Part shown: positions 36,544-45,923 of the stretch, piece by piece
How the letters are laid out: every line of letters begins with the position of its first letter
How positions within the stretch are numbered: position 1 is the first letter of the stretch
Origin: Novipirellula herctigrandis
Lineage (GTDB): Bacteria > Planctomycetota > Planctomycetia > Pirellulales > Pirellulaceae
NCBI GenBank assembly: GCA_007859835.1
Contig: SJPJ01000002.1
Span: 635,278 to 699,277 of the forward strand
DNA length: 64,000 nt
Reading direction: 5' to 3'
Position numbers and translations under genes: made by a program
Notes under the pieces: model-generated
The model's input: only the letters and a program-made list of their open reading frames with translations
Told to the model about the DNA's origin: nothing
Database searches by the model: none

Positions 36544-37423
36544 AGATTTTTCGCGAACGACTCGGTCCGCGTTCACATTGGTTGAGCTTCTTGTCGTGAT
36601 CGCAATCATTGGCGTTTTGGTCGGCCTACTTCTGCCAGCAGTCCAAGCGGCTCGCGAAGCAGCCCGGCGATCAAGTTGCATGAACAACAATGTCCAACTT
36701 GGGCTTGCGATCCACCATCACGAATTCAGTCACGAACGATTGCCGTCGGGCGTAATCGACGAAACTGGTCCGATTAGAAATGAACCGATCGGCAATCATA
36801 TAAGCTGGATGGTTCAAATCTTGCCGTTTATCGAACAGCAGCCGGCGTATAAGCATTATGAGTTGTCCGCAGGATCTTATGCGACACAGAACGCCCCGGT
36901 GCGAACATTGGAAATCCCAACCTTTCGTTGTCCGTCGTGCCCAATTTCTTCGTCCGACATCACCGTATCGGTTGATGGTGAAATGAGGGACGTCCGCGTG
37001 AGTGATTACGCAGGATGCCATCACTCAACCGAAGCTCCGATTGATGAAGACAACAACGGCCTATTGTTTTTGAATAGCCGCATTCGGTTCGCGGAAATAT
37101 TGGACGGCAGCTCCCAGACAATCCTGATCGGCGAGGCAATCCCTAGCAAAGGATCACTCGGTTGGGTCAGCGGAACGCGGTCGACTCTTCGCAACACCGG
37201 ATCCAAGATCAATAGCGGAAAGACAGACATCATGCAAAGCACCGCCGAAGTGGATGTCGGCTCGCTGACCGTCGGCGGTTTTAGCAGCTTTCACCAAGGC
37301 GGGGCAAACTTTGTCTTTGCCGATGGTTCCGTTAGGTTTTTGTCCGAAACAATTGATCCCGAGTTGTTGCAGCAACTTGGAAACCGAGCCGATGGTGAAT
37401 TATTGAAGAACGGCGTTTATTGA
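36527..37423 (+). CDS. DUF1559 prepilin-like protein 2 (operon member)
   Basis: The 298-residue protein has SA-FTLVELLVVIAIIG with Ala at -1 instead of Gly, then VQAAREAARRSSC. The C-terminal H-x9-DG motif is FHQGGANFVFADG. It is the smallest of the four DUF1559 proteins here and the only one inside an assembly-type operon, which ties the family to the GspF/pseudopilin machinery. It converges on the minus-strand amidohydrolase gene with an 11-base gap. Confidence 0.9.
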   Translation: MQIPNKDFSRTTRSAFTLVELLVVIAIIGVLVGLLLPAVQAAREAARRSSCMNNNVQLGLAIHHHEFSHERLPSGVIDETGPIRNEPIGNHISWMVQILPFIEQQPAYKHYELSAGSYATQNAPVRTLEIPTFRCPSCPISSSDITVSVDGEMRDVRVSDYAGCHHSTEAPIDEDNNGLLFLNSRIRFAEILDGSSQTILIGEAIPSKGSLGWVSGTRSTLRNTGSKINSGKTDIMQSTAEVDVGSLTVGGFSSFHQGGANFVFADGSVRFLSETIDPELLQQLGNRADGELLKNGVY

Positions 37424-37434
37424 ACGGTTGTGCT

Positions 37435-38175
37435 CTAAGCGACGTCGCGAGTCTCTGGGACAAAACTCTGTGGCGCCAAATCGACTTCGGCCATTAACGC
37501 GAGCGATCGACACATCCCATCGATCGCCTCGTCGCGACGCAACAACGGACGCCCCACCCAGGCGCGATTCAGTAGCACTTCGATACCGATGTATTGCTCT
37601 GCGGAAAATTCACTGCGCATCGCAGTGACAATGCTCTCGGTCGTTCCCCGACGTGGATAATTGCGACGAACGCGGACCATTGGCACCTCTTCGTACATCT
37701 CGTCGATCCAATCGAGAGAAAAATCCACTTCATCGGTCCGCGAAGGGTCGTACAACAATCCGACATCGGTACGTCTTAGTTTTCCGTCTTTGCGAAGCGC
37801 GAAGGAACGCATCGATACATGGATGACGTATCCGCTGAGGTTAATTGCTTGGTGCAATCCCCGTTTTAGCTCTTGTCGATACGGTTGATGGACCTCTGCA
37901 ATCAATCCTTGACGCTGCGTTTCATTGAACTTCCGAGCCGTCGAGGGAAACACATTTCGATGGCGAACTGAACGAGTGACATCAATCAGCTCCGAGGCAT
38001 AGGGGTTTAGATGGATGGCACAACCGAGAAATCCAGCGATCCGCGTAGCAGCGTACCGAGCGGGCTGGTCAACAAACGGTTTCGGCTCCGATTCTTGCGG
38101 CGGCGTGATTGAATCGATCAGCCACGAAGGGACGCGCGTACCTCCCGTTTCACAGCTAATCAGAACCGTCATCAT
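37435..38175 (-). CDS. N-formylglutamate amidohydrolase-family protein
   Basis: The 246-residue protein has the family opening VLISCETGGTRVP, a DVTRS segment equivalent to the substrate-binding DxNR-type motif, and YRQELKRGLHQA followed by YVIHVSMRSFA. These fit the HutG-like zinc amidohydrolase fold. The specific substrate is uncertain because this family also includes enzymes outside histidine degradation. It stands alone on the minus strand. The frame starts MMTVLIS at 38175, and the second Met is an alternative. Confidence 0.78.
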   Translation of the reverse strand: MMTVLISCETGGTRVPSWLIDSITPPQESEPKPFVDQPARYAATRIAGFLGCAIHLNPYASELIDVTRSVRHRNVFPSTARKFNETQRQGLIAEVHQPYRQELKRGLHQAINLSGYVIHVSMRSFALRKDGKLRRTDVGLLYDPSRTDEVDFSLDWIDEMYEEVPMVRVRRNYPRRGTTESIVTAMRSEFSAEQYIGIEVLLNRAWVGRPLLRRDEAIDGMCRSLALMAEVDLAPQSFVPETRDVA

Positions 38176-38295
38176 GAAAATCCTAGTATTTTCCCAGGCA
38201 AACCACTCACCCGAAAAGTAAAAAATCGCCTCGCCAAGGAGTGTACTCTTTGAATCGATCCCAGGTAAACGTCGGATTTACGAGGAAAACAGCCC

Positions 38296-39207
38296 CTATT
38301 CTTCCATTTTGACACTTCCAAACGGCATCGGAGCCCCTTCACTCGTGACCCACGCCCGACCGTTATCGTCCACCGCAACGGCTTCGACTTGCCTCCATCG
38401 GGGGATCTTGACCGGCGCGGGGACAGTTCGGATTTGATCGGCGATCCGCATTTCCCGATCCTTACAGCGAACACAAAAACCATTCCAGTAGTTGACGACC
38501 CATAAATCACCGGTAGCAGAATCAAAATCCGCTCCGGTTACCATCGGCATTGCGATGGCGCCGACGTAGCTCGCTTCGATGGCATGAGAAAAGGGGAGCG
38601 GTCGTTCAAAAGTCGACAACGGAATCGAATAGACCCTGCAAATTGGCAACGCTGACTTGGTTAGCAGTAATACTTGGCCACGACTACTATCGACCGCCAC
38701 CGCTTCACAATCTCGGGGACCATCGGGATAAGTAACCGTCATCGCTCCAAATTGGTCCGTCGCGGTGTCCGTTGTTGGATCAGGTTCATCGACAATCAAC
38801 AGCGAAATCGATGCTCGTTTGTGGAGGTTGTCACCGCAATCCGCCAACAGCAATCTGTTTTGACCGTTATGGCAAAACGCCGCCATATCTTCCCAATCAA
38901 CAGCCGGGGCGGATTTCAATTTACAAACACCTACCCGTTTGGCATCGCAATCGAATGCAAATACCCTAGCCGTATCCCCCGAATCATTGTGCGTCCAAAA
39001 GTATCCTGGTACGCGCCGCGATGATGCCAAACCACTACTTTCAGACACTGCTGGTTCGTTCAGATAAACCGGAACCTCTGACTTTTCGGGTAGATTGCGT
39101 GCGGCAATCGCCGGATTTTGTGCATTGTTACTTTGCAGGCCCACCGATTCCGATAGGATGAAAAGCAGGAAGAGAGACACTCCCAGTGGACGAAAGCAAA
39201 CGAACAT
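38296..39207 (-). CDS. Secreted beta-propeller-like protein of unknown function
   Basis: The 303-residue protein starts at ATG 39207 with a signal peptide (PLGVSLFLLFILSESVG). The body has repeating short beta segments with Asp/Gly turns, such as GYFWTHNDSGDTARVFAFD, NRLLLADCGDN and FDSATGDLWVVNYW. It reads like a propeller of the SdiA-regulated or NHL-like kind. I cannot name it. Its start lies 2 bases from the divergent thioredoxin start. Confidence 0.72.
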   Translation of the reverse strand: MFVCFRPLGVSLFLLFILSESVGLQSNNAQNPAIAARNLPEKSEVPVYLNEPAVSESSGLASSRRVPGYFWTHNDSGDTARVFAFDCDAKRVGVCKLKSAPAVDWEDMAAFCHNGQNRLLLADCGDNLHKRASISLLIVDEPDPTTDTATDQFGAMTVTYPDGPRDCEAVAVDSSRGQVLLLTKSALPICRVYSIPLSTFERPLPFSHAIEASYVGAIAMPMVTGADFDSATGDLWVVNYWNGFCVRCKDREMRIADQIRTVPAPVKIPRWRQVEAVAVDDNGRAWVTSEGAPMPFGSVKMEE

Positions 39208-39209
39208 CA

Positions 39210-39833
39210 ATGACAACCTCTGATTCAAAACCAACTCCATCTGAACCGGAACCCAAATCGCCTTGGATGTGGATCATCCCCGTCATTCTAGTCATCGGCC
39301 TGCTATACGTAAGTCGAAGTCGTGGGCCGGGGCTAAATGGTCCCGAAGGAGGTGCGATTGGGCGGCCAGCACCGCAAATTAACTTGATTTCTCTTTCGCA
39401 AAGTTCGGAGATCAAGGAAACCGTCAATGAATTGGCATCGGGCAAAGTTACCTTGATTCATTTTTGGGGAACTTGGTGTGGACCATGCAAGATGGAGTAT
39501 CCACACTTGTCAGAAATGGTCAGTGATTTGCAATCGAAGAGCGACTTTCGTTTCTTGTCGATTTCTTGCGAATCCGGCAGGAATGTAAACTTCGAGCAAC
39601 TTGCGAGCAAAACGAATGATTACTTAACCGATATCGGTGCTTCGACAGACGTGTTTGCCGACCCGCAAGGAATCACTCGCATGAGTACGGCGGAGCGGTT
39701 GGGCCAGCCAACGATGTATTATCCCACTTCGATTTTAGTGGATAGCAGTGGAACGATCCGAGGCGTATGGGAAGGTTATTTAAATAATGGGGTCGCCGAA
39801 ATGCATTCTGCGATCACAAGTCTGCTTGACTGA
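39210..39833 (+). CDS. TlpA-like membrane-anchored thioredoxin
   Basis: The 207-residue protein has an N-terminal membrane anchor (WMWIIPVILVIGLLYVS) and a thioredoxin fold with active site WCGPC inside HFWGTWCGPCKMEYPHL. The cis-Pro segment is YYPTSILVDSSG. It would face the periplasm as a disulfide reductase. ATG 39210 is preferred; GTG 39186 would overlap the divergent gene by 22 bases. Confidence 0.9.
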   Translation: MTTSDSKPTPSEPEPKSPWMWIIPVILVIGLLYVSRSRGPGLNGPEGGAIGRPAPQINLISLSQSSEIKETVNELASGKVTLIHFWGTWCGPCKMEYPHLSEMVSDLQSKSDFRFLSISCESGRNVNFEQLASKTNDYLTDIGASTDVFADPQGITRMSTAERLGQPTMYYPTSILVDSSGTIRGVWEGYLNNGVAEMHSAITSLLD

Positions 39834-39875
39834 CCCGCTACCTACAAATGGTCACGCAGCGAGTATGGTGAGCAT

Positions 39876-40943
39876 CTAGGGATGCGACTCTGCGTTTTCA
39901 ACAGCGGCGAAGCACATCGCTAACCCTCGGAGGTTGTCGCGAGCGTTGTTGAGAGGTTGTCGGCCTTGTTCGATCGCACACAACAACTCCGCCATCGTTC
40001 CGAAGAAACCTTCGCGGAACCAATTGCCTTGCAGATCGGCGTGGAACCAACCCTCTTCGGTATATGCCGTAACCGATTGCTCGGTCAAACTTGTCCCACA
40101 ACTGATGAGTGTCCCCTTTGTCCCTCGAACCACCGTTCGATCCTCGGCTCCCCACCGGGTGTCGGCATCGAAATTTAAAACCACACGGGTCTTTGGATAA
40201 TCAAGAAGTGCAGTCGCCAGCAGGGGCGGCTTGGCCGTTTGACCTTGCGAACGCATTGCCGATGCGTAAATGCGATCAGCAATTCCCGGTACAATGCTCG
40301 CGGTGAAATCAAACCAATGAATCGCAAAGTCCTCGAGGACAACATGCGTCATTTGATCAAACAAGGTCCCCTGTATCCAATTGTGGTCCCAATGGATATC
40401 GACAGCGACCGATACCACATCGCCAATTAGATCCGCCTTAACGGCCTCGCGAAGGAACGACAAATGGGGTGCCCAGCGCCCGTTTTGATTGACCGCCAAC
40501 AGACAATGTTTTTCGTCGGCAAGATCGACCAATCGTCGCCCTGTTTCCATATCCAACACAAACGGCTTTTGGCTCAGAACATTTTTTCCCGCATCGAGTG
40601 CGGCTTCGATAATCGGAACGCGGACAGCCGCCGGCGTGGCAATGTCAACGACGTCCACGTCTGCATTTTCCAGCAAGGCTTGAGACTCGACAAAGACTTC
40701 GCCATCGGGATAAAAGGCGTCGCGACGTGCCTGCGCACGAGACAAGTCGAGGTCCGAAAACGCGACAACATCAAACCCAGCATGCTTGTAAGCAGCCAAA
40801 TGGTTCTCGGAAATTCCACCACATCCGATCAATCCGATACGGTGGGACCGCAACGGCACCGGCGGTTCGTACGGAAAGGACTTGGCCGCAACCTGTTCGG
40901 ACGATTTCGGTTTTAGATCGTAGTTTCGTTCGTTGTCACTCAT
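39876..40943 (-). CDS. Gfo/Idh/MocA-family oxidoreductase 2
   Basis: The 355-residue NAD(P)-binding protein has Rossmann motif IGLIGCGGISENH (about residues 36-48) and a QKP version of the family EKP motif (LSQKPFVLD). It lacks an export signal. ATG 40943 has AGGT upstream and leaves a 7-base gap to the preceding oxidoreductase gene, so the two are co-transcribed with the SIS-domain gene. Substrate unknown, probably a sugar derivative. Confidence 0.9.
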   Translation of the reverse strand: MSDNERNYDLKPKSSEQVAAKSFPYEPPVPLRSHRIGLIGCGGISENHLAAYKHAGFDVVAFSDLDLSRAQARRDAFYPDGEVFVESQALLENADVDVVDIATPAAVRVPIIEAALDAGKNVLSQKPFVLDMETGRRLVDLADEKHCLLAVNQNGRWAPHLSFLREAVKADLIGDVVSVAVDIHWDHNWIQGTLFDQMTHVVLEDFAIHWFDFTASIVPGIADRIYASAMRSQGQTAKPPLLATALLDYPKTRVVLNFDADTRWGAEDRTVVRGTKGTLISCGTSLTEQSVTAYTEEGWFHADLQGNWFREGFFGTMAELLCAIEQGRQPLNNARDNLRGLAMCFAAVENAESHP

Positions 40944-40950
40944 GCGATAC

Positions 40951-42027
40951 CTAGGGCAATAATTCGACGGTTCGCTTTTCTCTCGCACTCAATACTGCGG
41001 AATCCACGATTTGCTGGCCGATGCGACTGATTTCGGTACTCAGTATCCCTTCGACGTCGCTATCACGTCGGATCACATCGACCAAATACTGGATCGGGTC
41101 TTGCCTCGGTTCCTTTAATTCATCCGATGGCACATCTTTCCCTTCGGGGCAGTCACGTGTTTGAACGTGAATGGTTTTTCCATAATCTTCGCTTGCAATC
41201 GTCCCCTCCGTTCCAACGATCACAAAACCGCACTTTGGTTGCGGTTGATTTGTCCATGGATCGGTAAAGGTGCCCCAACGTGTTTCGACTTTGGACAACC
41301 CCGTATGGTAGCGACAAACGATCACGCTATGTTCATCCACTTCTAAACCTGCGGGTTGGTCAACCACGCAAGTCACTTCGATCGGTTTGCGGCCGTTCAT
41401 GTACCAAGTTCCAAGAGTGGTTCCGTAGCCGGCATAATCAAGCAGCGACCCTCCGCCGGCACTCGCTTTATAGAACCAGCTATTCGGTTTTTCTTGTTCC
41501 ACTTGTTCGGCCGTCCGCTCGACCTTGTCTGCGACGTGCCAAAGAGGTCCCCGATTGCCGCCATAGTGATGGAATTCGATGACTTCGCCGATTAGTCCTT
41601 CATCGATCAATCGTTTTGCGGTGCAGTGCGACGGGACCCAAGCCAACGGCCAATTGATTGCCAAACGATGGCCCGATGCATTCATCGCTGCGATCATCTG
41701 ATCCGCTTCTGCGAGCGTGGCCGCAAATGGTTTTTCAACCATGATGTCGCATCCAAACGGCGCGACCTTTTCGACCCATTCACCATGCTGGGCTGCAGCA
41801 GGACAAAGAATCACTAGATCAGGCTTCGTCTTTTCCAGACATTCACGATAGTCGGTGTAGACATCATCCTGAGAGATCGAAAACGCCTTGACTGCATCGA
41901 CCATCCGTGCCGGATCGACATCACAAATCCCGACCAAATCAACATCAGGATGATCGAACGCATTGCGAAGAAGGTCGCCCATGTGAAAGTGATCGAAATT
42001 GATTCCTACAACTTTGCATTTAGCCAT
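40951..42027 (-). CDS. Gfo/Idh/MocA-family oxidoreductase 3
   Basis: The 358-residue cytosolic protein begins with an atypical Rossmann segment (VVGINFDHFHMGD) in which the GxGxxG glycines are partly replaced. The family motif VEKPFAATLAEAD is intact. It is the middle gene of the SIS-Gfo-Gfo operon. The unusual glycine pattern (N-F-D-H-F-H) is shared by some planctomycete Gfo/Idh proteins; cofactor binding still looks plausible. Confidence 0.88.
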   Translation of the reverse strand: MAKCKVVGINFDHFHMGDLLRNAFDHPDVDLVGICDVDPARMVDAVKAFSISQDDVYTDYRECLEKTKPDLVILCPAAAQHGEWVEKVAPFGCDIMVEKPFAATLAEADQMIAAMNASGHRLAINWPLAWVPSHCTAKRLIDEGLIGEVIEFHHYGGNRGPLWHVADKVERTAEQVEQEKPNSWFYKASAGGGSLLDYAGYGTTLGTWYMNGRKPIEVTCVVDQPAGLEVDEHSVIVCRYHTGLSKVETRWGTFTDPWTNQPQPKCGFVIVGTEGTIASEDYGKTIHVQTRDCPEGKDVPSDELKEPRQDPIQYLVDVIRRDSDVEGILSTEISRIGQQIVDSAVLSAREKRTVELLP

Positions 42028-42084
42028 GTGAGTTTGCCAACAATAGGTTACGAGTTAAATATAAGCATCAATACCGAGAGTCGA

Positions 42085-42897
42085 TCAAGAGCCGGAAACC
42101 TTTTCGTAAAGTCGGGCCAATCGATGTGCGTGTTCGTCGTAGGCCGATTCGAAAAGTTCCACCGCTCGCTCGGATCCCACGACACAACCAGCAGTCAACA
42201 CTTTGGGTGGTTGGCCTGCCGCGGTCAAACGCGCAGCGACTTCCGCTTTGATCGCGTTAACGACTAAACACCCACCTACAGTCGACCCTGGGGCAACCGG
42301 CGTATCAAGATTGTCCACGTGCACCATTGCATCACCAGCGGGAGCTCCGGTGTCGAGGACTAAATCGGCGACGTCAGTTAACTTGATCCCACGCGAGTGT
42401 TTCGTTGTACTCGCTTGGGAGTGTTTCGCACTGACCAACGCAACGACGCGAATGCCTTGTTTCTGAAACGCTTCGGCCATTTCAATCGGCACCACATTGC
42501 ATCCACTGCTAGAGCACACGAACGCCGAGTCGGTATCGGACAAGTCAAAGTTTCGCAAAATTCGATCTGCCAATCCGCTAACGTTCTCTAGAAACATCGC
42601 TTGCCGTTGGCCGTTGCATCCGACAACCAAGTTATGAAACGTCAACGACATCTCAACGATTGGGTTGAAACCGGGAAACGATCCGTAGCGAGGCCACATT
42701 TCTTCGACCATGATACGGCTATGTCCGCTGCCAAAAACATGCACCATTCGGCCGCCGAGAATCGATTCAGAAAACCAATCCGCTGCCTGCGCGATTGCCG
42801 ACAACTGCATTTCAACACAATCGGTCAATTGTCGACAATGATCCAAATAGGCTTGGCTCGGTGAACGACTCGAAAGAGAAGCCGGATTGATTGACAT
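42085..42897 (-). CDS. SIS-domain sugar isomerase-like protein (UPF0309-like)
   Basis: The 270-residue protein has the SIS-domain opening GRMVHVFGSGHSRIMVEEMW and later FVCSSSGCNVVPIEMAEAF with RVVALVSAKHS. This matches sugar-phosphate isomerase/deaminase-like proteins of the UPF0309 type. It is first in the operon, 57 bases before two Gfo/Idh oxidoreductases, suggesting a small pathway for an amino sugar or inositol-like compound; the substrate is not evident. Confidence 0.85.
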   Translation of the reverse strand: MSINPASLSSRSPSQAYLDHCRQLTDCVEMQLSAIAQAADWFSESILGGRMVHVFGSGHSRIMVEEMWPRYGSFPGFNPIVEMSLTFHNLVVGCNGQRQAMFLENVSGLADRILRNFDLSDTDSAFVCSSSGCNVVPIEMAEAFQKQGIRVVALVSAKHSQASTTKHSRGIKLTDVADLVLDTGAPAGDAMVHVDNLDTPVAPGSTVGGCLVVNAIKAEVAARLTAAGQPPKVLTAGCVVGSERAVELFESAYDEHAHRLARLYEKVSGS

Positions 42898-42980
42898 CAG
42901 TTGGTGGGTTCCAAGTGGCGAATTGAAGACGTCGGGCGTTCCGTTATAGCGGGTTAATACGTATAAATACAGGTGATTCG

Positions 42981-45923
42981 TTGACCAAAAATGGGCAGCG
43001 AAGTAAACTAGGTAGACGGATCATCTGCTTTTCTCGACTTTTTTCTTTGACTGCGATTGTGATGGCTTCTGACGGATCAATTCGGACCGATGCGTCGACG
43101 GTTCATCGTGGTTCGAGCAAAAAAACTGACATCCGCAAGAAGTCTCCCGGTGGGCAAGCGGAAACGGACAAACCGGCGTCAAGTGATAGCTCGGCGGAAT
43201 TAGAAGAACTTGCAGATGCTAAAACGATCATACGCGGTTCCTCGCGTGTTCGGTCGAGCGGGTCGGATTGGAGTCGATCGGATCGCACGCCTGCGTCGGT
43301 CGCGGGTGTCTTATTGGGCCAGCGGCTTAACCATTTCTTGCTGGAAGACTTTGTTGGTGGCGGTGGCATGGGCGCGGTTTTTCGTGCTCACGATGAACAG
43401 CTCGATCGGACCGTGGCGATCAAGGTCATCCCGTTTGTTGGTGATGACCCCGATCTGAAACGCCGATTTCGGAATGAAGCTCAAAGCGCGGCCAAGCTTG
43501 ACCATCCGCGAATCGCAAAAGTATTTGATGTTGGAACCGACGATGATTGGCATTACATCGTTTTCGAATACATCCAAGGGACCAACATCCGCGATCTCGT
43601 GACTCGCGACGGTCTGCTTCCGATCGACGAAGCAGTCTTTTTTACGTGCCAACTCGCTGATGCGATCCAGCATGCTTCGGATCGCGGCGTGGTTCATCGA
43701 GACATAAAGCCATCCAACGTGCTGATAGGCGAAGGAGACACGATAAAGCTGGTTGACATGGGGTTGGCCCGAACCGAGAGTCTCGACCTGAACGAGGACA
43801 TGACCGCCAGCGGTGTGACACTCGGCACATTCGATTACATCTCGCCCGAACAGGCTAACGATCCACGCGACGCTGATTTCCGCAGCGACATCTATTCACT
43901 TGGCTGCACCCTCTATTTCATGCTTGCAGGCGAACCGCCTTATCCTGGCGGAACGATGTTGCAAAAATTAATGCACCATGGCAAGACACCGCCGCCTGAC
44001 ATTCGGTTGCTGCGTGAAGAAGTCAGCGAAGATTTGGCTGCCGTGATCAAAAAAATGTTGGCCAAGGATCCCGAGGACCGTTACCAACATGCCAACGACT
44101 TAGTGGCGGACTTGCAAGAAGTCGCGTATCGCGAAGGGTTGCAGCGAGTGCAAACGCTTGGGCCAGTGACAATCAATACGCCTGGCCCGTTTTGGGCGTT
44201 TTTAGATCATCATGCAGCTTGGTTGGTGGCATTTGGACTTTTGCTTATCAGCGTGGGCGTGCTGTATGTCGTGGGTCAATTATCCAAAGGCCAATTTGCA
44301 ATATCCGTTCCCGCGAGCAAAAGCGTCGAATTCAGCTCTGCGAATCTGCCCCAATCGCCGCTGCAAAAGGGAACCAGTCAAAACGGAGTTGATTTGGGGC
44401 CTTTTCCCGGCGATCTATCCGGTTCGAACAGTGCCGACTTTGTAGAAACGTCGCCGCGCGCGACGATGGATTCGGCCACGCTCGCCCCTTCCGCACCACC
44501 ACGTATTCGCGACTTGCCGGTTCCCGAAGAACTAAGTCGCGAAGAGACCATGCCCCTGCAAAACAATTCGACAAACATTCGTTCAAACCCTAATCGAACA
44601 GGGACGAAAACGGATTCGAGGATTCAACCACAAGACCAACCTGCTCTTGGTTCACTCGATCCAAATGTCCCATCCGATTGGCGCCCTCGCGCCATTCGAG
44701 TGTCCCAGTCACCGCCGATGTCGGCCGATGGCGATAACGACTCACTTGAATACGCGTACGCATCATCGCTAGAGGAAGCGATCGAGTTTGCCTCTAGCTT
44801 CGAAGTGGATCGAATCGAATTGGCTGAACCACTTATCCGAAGTGCTCCTGTCACGATCGATCGCGATGGATTGGTGATCTCCTCAAGCGTCGGCGGTACG
44901 GTAATCGTTTTTGAATCCGATAGCAGTGCGCCGATGCAACATGCGGAATTGATCAAAATTGGAACCAATCGAATTGAGTTGGAAGATATTCATATCACGT
45001 GGACTGTCCCGAGTGGCGGAATGAGTGGCGGATGTATTTTTTCCATGAACGCAAATCGCTTGGTGCGGTTAACCGACTGTAGTGTGACGATCAACAACTC
45101 CGTACGCCAAAGCGATGTTTACGCGTTTGAAATTGAAACCGATCCGAAAAGGAAGAAACGAACACGAGAACGTTCCGACGAGGCGAGCGATCCACTGCGG
45201 AGCAATGCTAAGTTTGGTGATTCCAACTATATGGGATCGCTTCCTTTGGTATCAATCGAAATGTACAACGTCTGCATCCGAGGACAAATGACCATGGCCA
45301 AGATGGATACGGCTGCGGAGTTGCAGATGCGTTGGGAGAACGGTTTATTGGCGATCACCGGTCGCATGATTGAAACAGCGGGACTGTTAAGCAAGCCACT
45401 TCCATCCGCAAAACCGATTCAACTTCGCTTGGAAAGATTGCTCGTAATGGCACCGCGTGGTTTCCTGCGAATGCGATTGGATGCCGATCATCCCTATCCG
45501 CTTCAAGTTGACCGGGAAGCCAAAAACTGCGTCTTCATTATCCAAGGCGACGTGCCAGTAGCGGAATTTTCAGGAACAAGTTCACTCGCTAATTCACCCC
45601 CGGTTTTAGTGCTACGTGGCGAAGCAAACGCGTACGATGCAAAAGCCGATTTGTCGGACGTGATGCTAAGATTGGTCGATACGAAAAACGAAGAAGCGAT
45701 CACCAGAATGGTTGACCTGAAAGACGCCCCCCCCACGTGGGCTGTCGAACAGTCGTCGCGGTGGGCCGTCGATTGGGCAAGCGAAACATTCAAGTCACAG
45801 CCCGTGAACCAATTGATGCCGCAAGATTTCCTGCAATATGGGGCGGTCATTAGCGGCTTTAATGAAAAAGCTCTGACGATTATGACGCGTCTTGAGGCAG
45901 CTAAGGCAGATGAAGAAATCTGA
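42981..45923 (+). CDS. Membrane Ser/Thr protein kinase with a large extracytoplasmic domain
   Basis: The 980-residue protein has a Hanks-type kinase domain (about residues 115-385). It shows glycine loop VGGGGMGAVFRAH, Lys148, HRDIKPSN with Asp241, and a DMG in place of DFG at 259-261. A single membrane helix is at 411-433. The outer part (about 545 residues) has a disordered Pro/Ser-rich linker, then a beta-rich region (from about residue 610) that may be a parallel beta-helix. The frame opens at TTG 42981 with AGGTG upstream; ATG 43062 is a possible start. Target proteins are unknown. Confidence 0.9.
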   Translation: MTKNGQRSKLGRRIICFSRLFSLTAIVMASDGSIRTDASTVHRGSSKKTDIRKKSPGGQAETDKPASSDSSAELEELADAKTIIRGSSRVRSSGSDWSRSDRTPASVAGVLLGQRLNHFLLEDFVGGGGMGAVFRAHDEQLDRTVAIKVIPFVGDDPDLKRRFRNEAQSAAKLDHPRIAKVFDVGTDDDWHYIVFEYIQGTNIRDLVTRDGLLPIDEAVFFTCQLADAIQHASDRGVVHRDIKPSNVLIGEGDTIKLVDMGLARTESLDLNEDMTASGVTLGTFDYISPEQANDPRDADFRSDIYSLGCTLYFMLAGEPPYPGGTMLQKLMHHGKTPPPDIRLLREEVSEDLAAVIKKMLAKDPEDRYQHANDLVADLQEVAYREGLQRVQTLGPVTINTPGPFWAFLDHHAAWLVAFGLLLISVGVLYVVGQLSKGQFAISVPASKSVEFSSANLPQSPLQKGTSQNGVDLGPFPGDLSGSNSADFVETSPRATMDSATLAPSAPPRIRDLPVPEELSREETMPLQNNSTNIRSNPNRTGTKTDSRIQPQDQPALGSLDPNVPSDWRPRAIRVSQSPPMSADGDNDSLEYAYASSLEEAIEFASSFEVDRIELAEPLIRSAPVTIDRDGLVISSSVGGTVIVFESDSSAPMQHAELIKIGTNRIELEDIHITWTVPSGGMSGGCIFSMNANRLVRLTDCSVTINNSVRQSDVYAFEIETDPKRKKRTRERSDEASDPLRSNAKFGDSNYMGSLPLVSIEMYNVCIRGQMTMAKMDTAAELQMRWENGLLAITGRMIETAGLLSKPLPSAKPIQLRLERLLVMAPRGFLRMRLDADHPYPLQVDREAKNCVFIIQGDVPVAEFSGTSSLANSPPVLVLRGEANAYDAKADLSDVMLRLVDTKNEEAITRMVDLKDAPPTWAVEQSSRWAVDWASETFKSQPVNQLMPQDFLQYGAVISGFNEKALTIMTRLEAAKADEEI

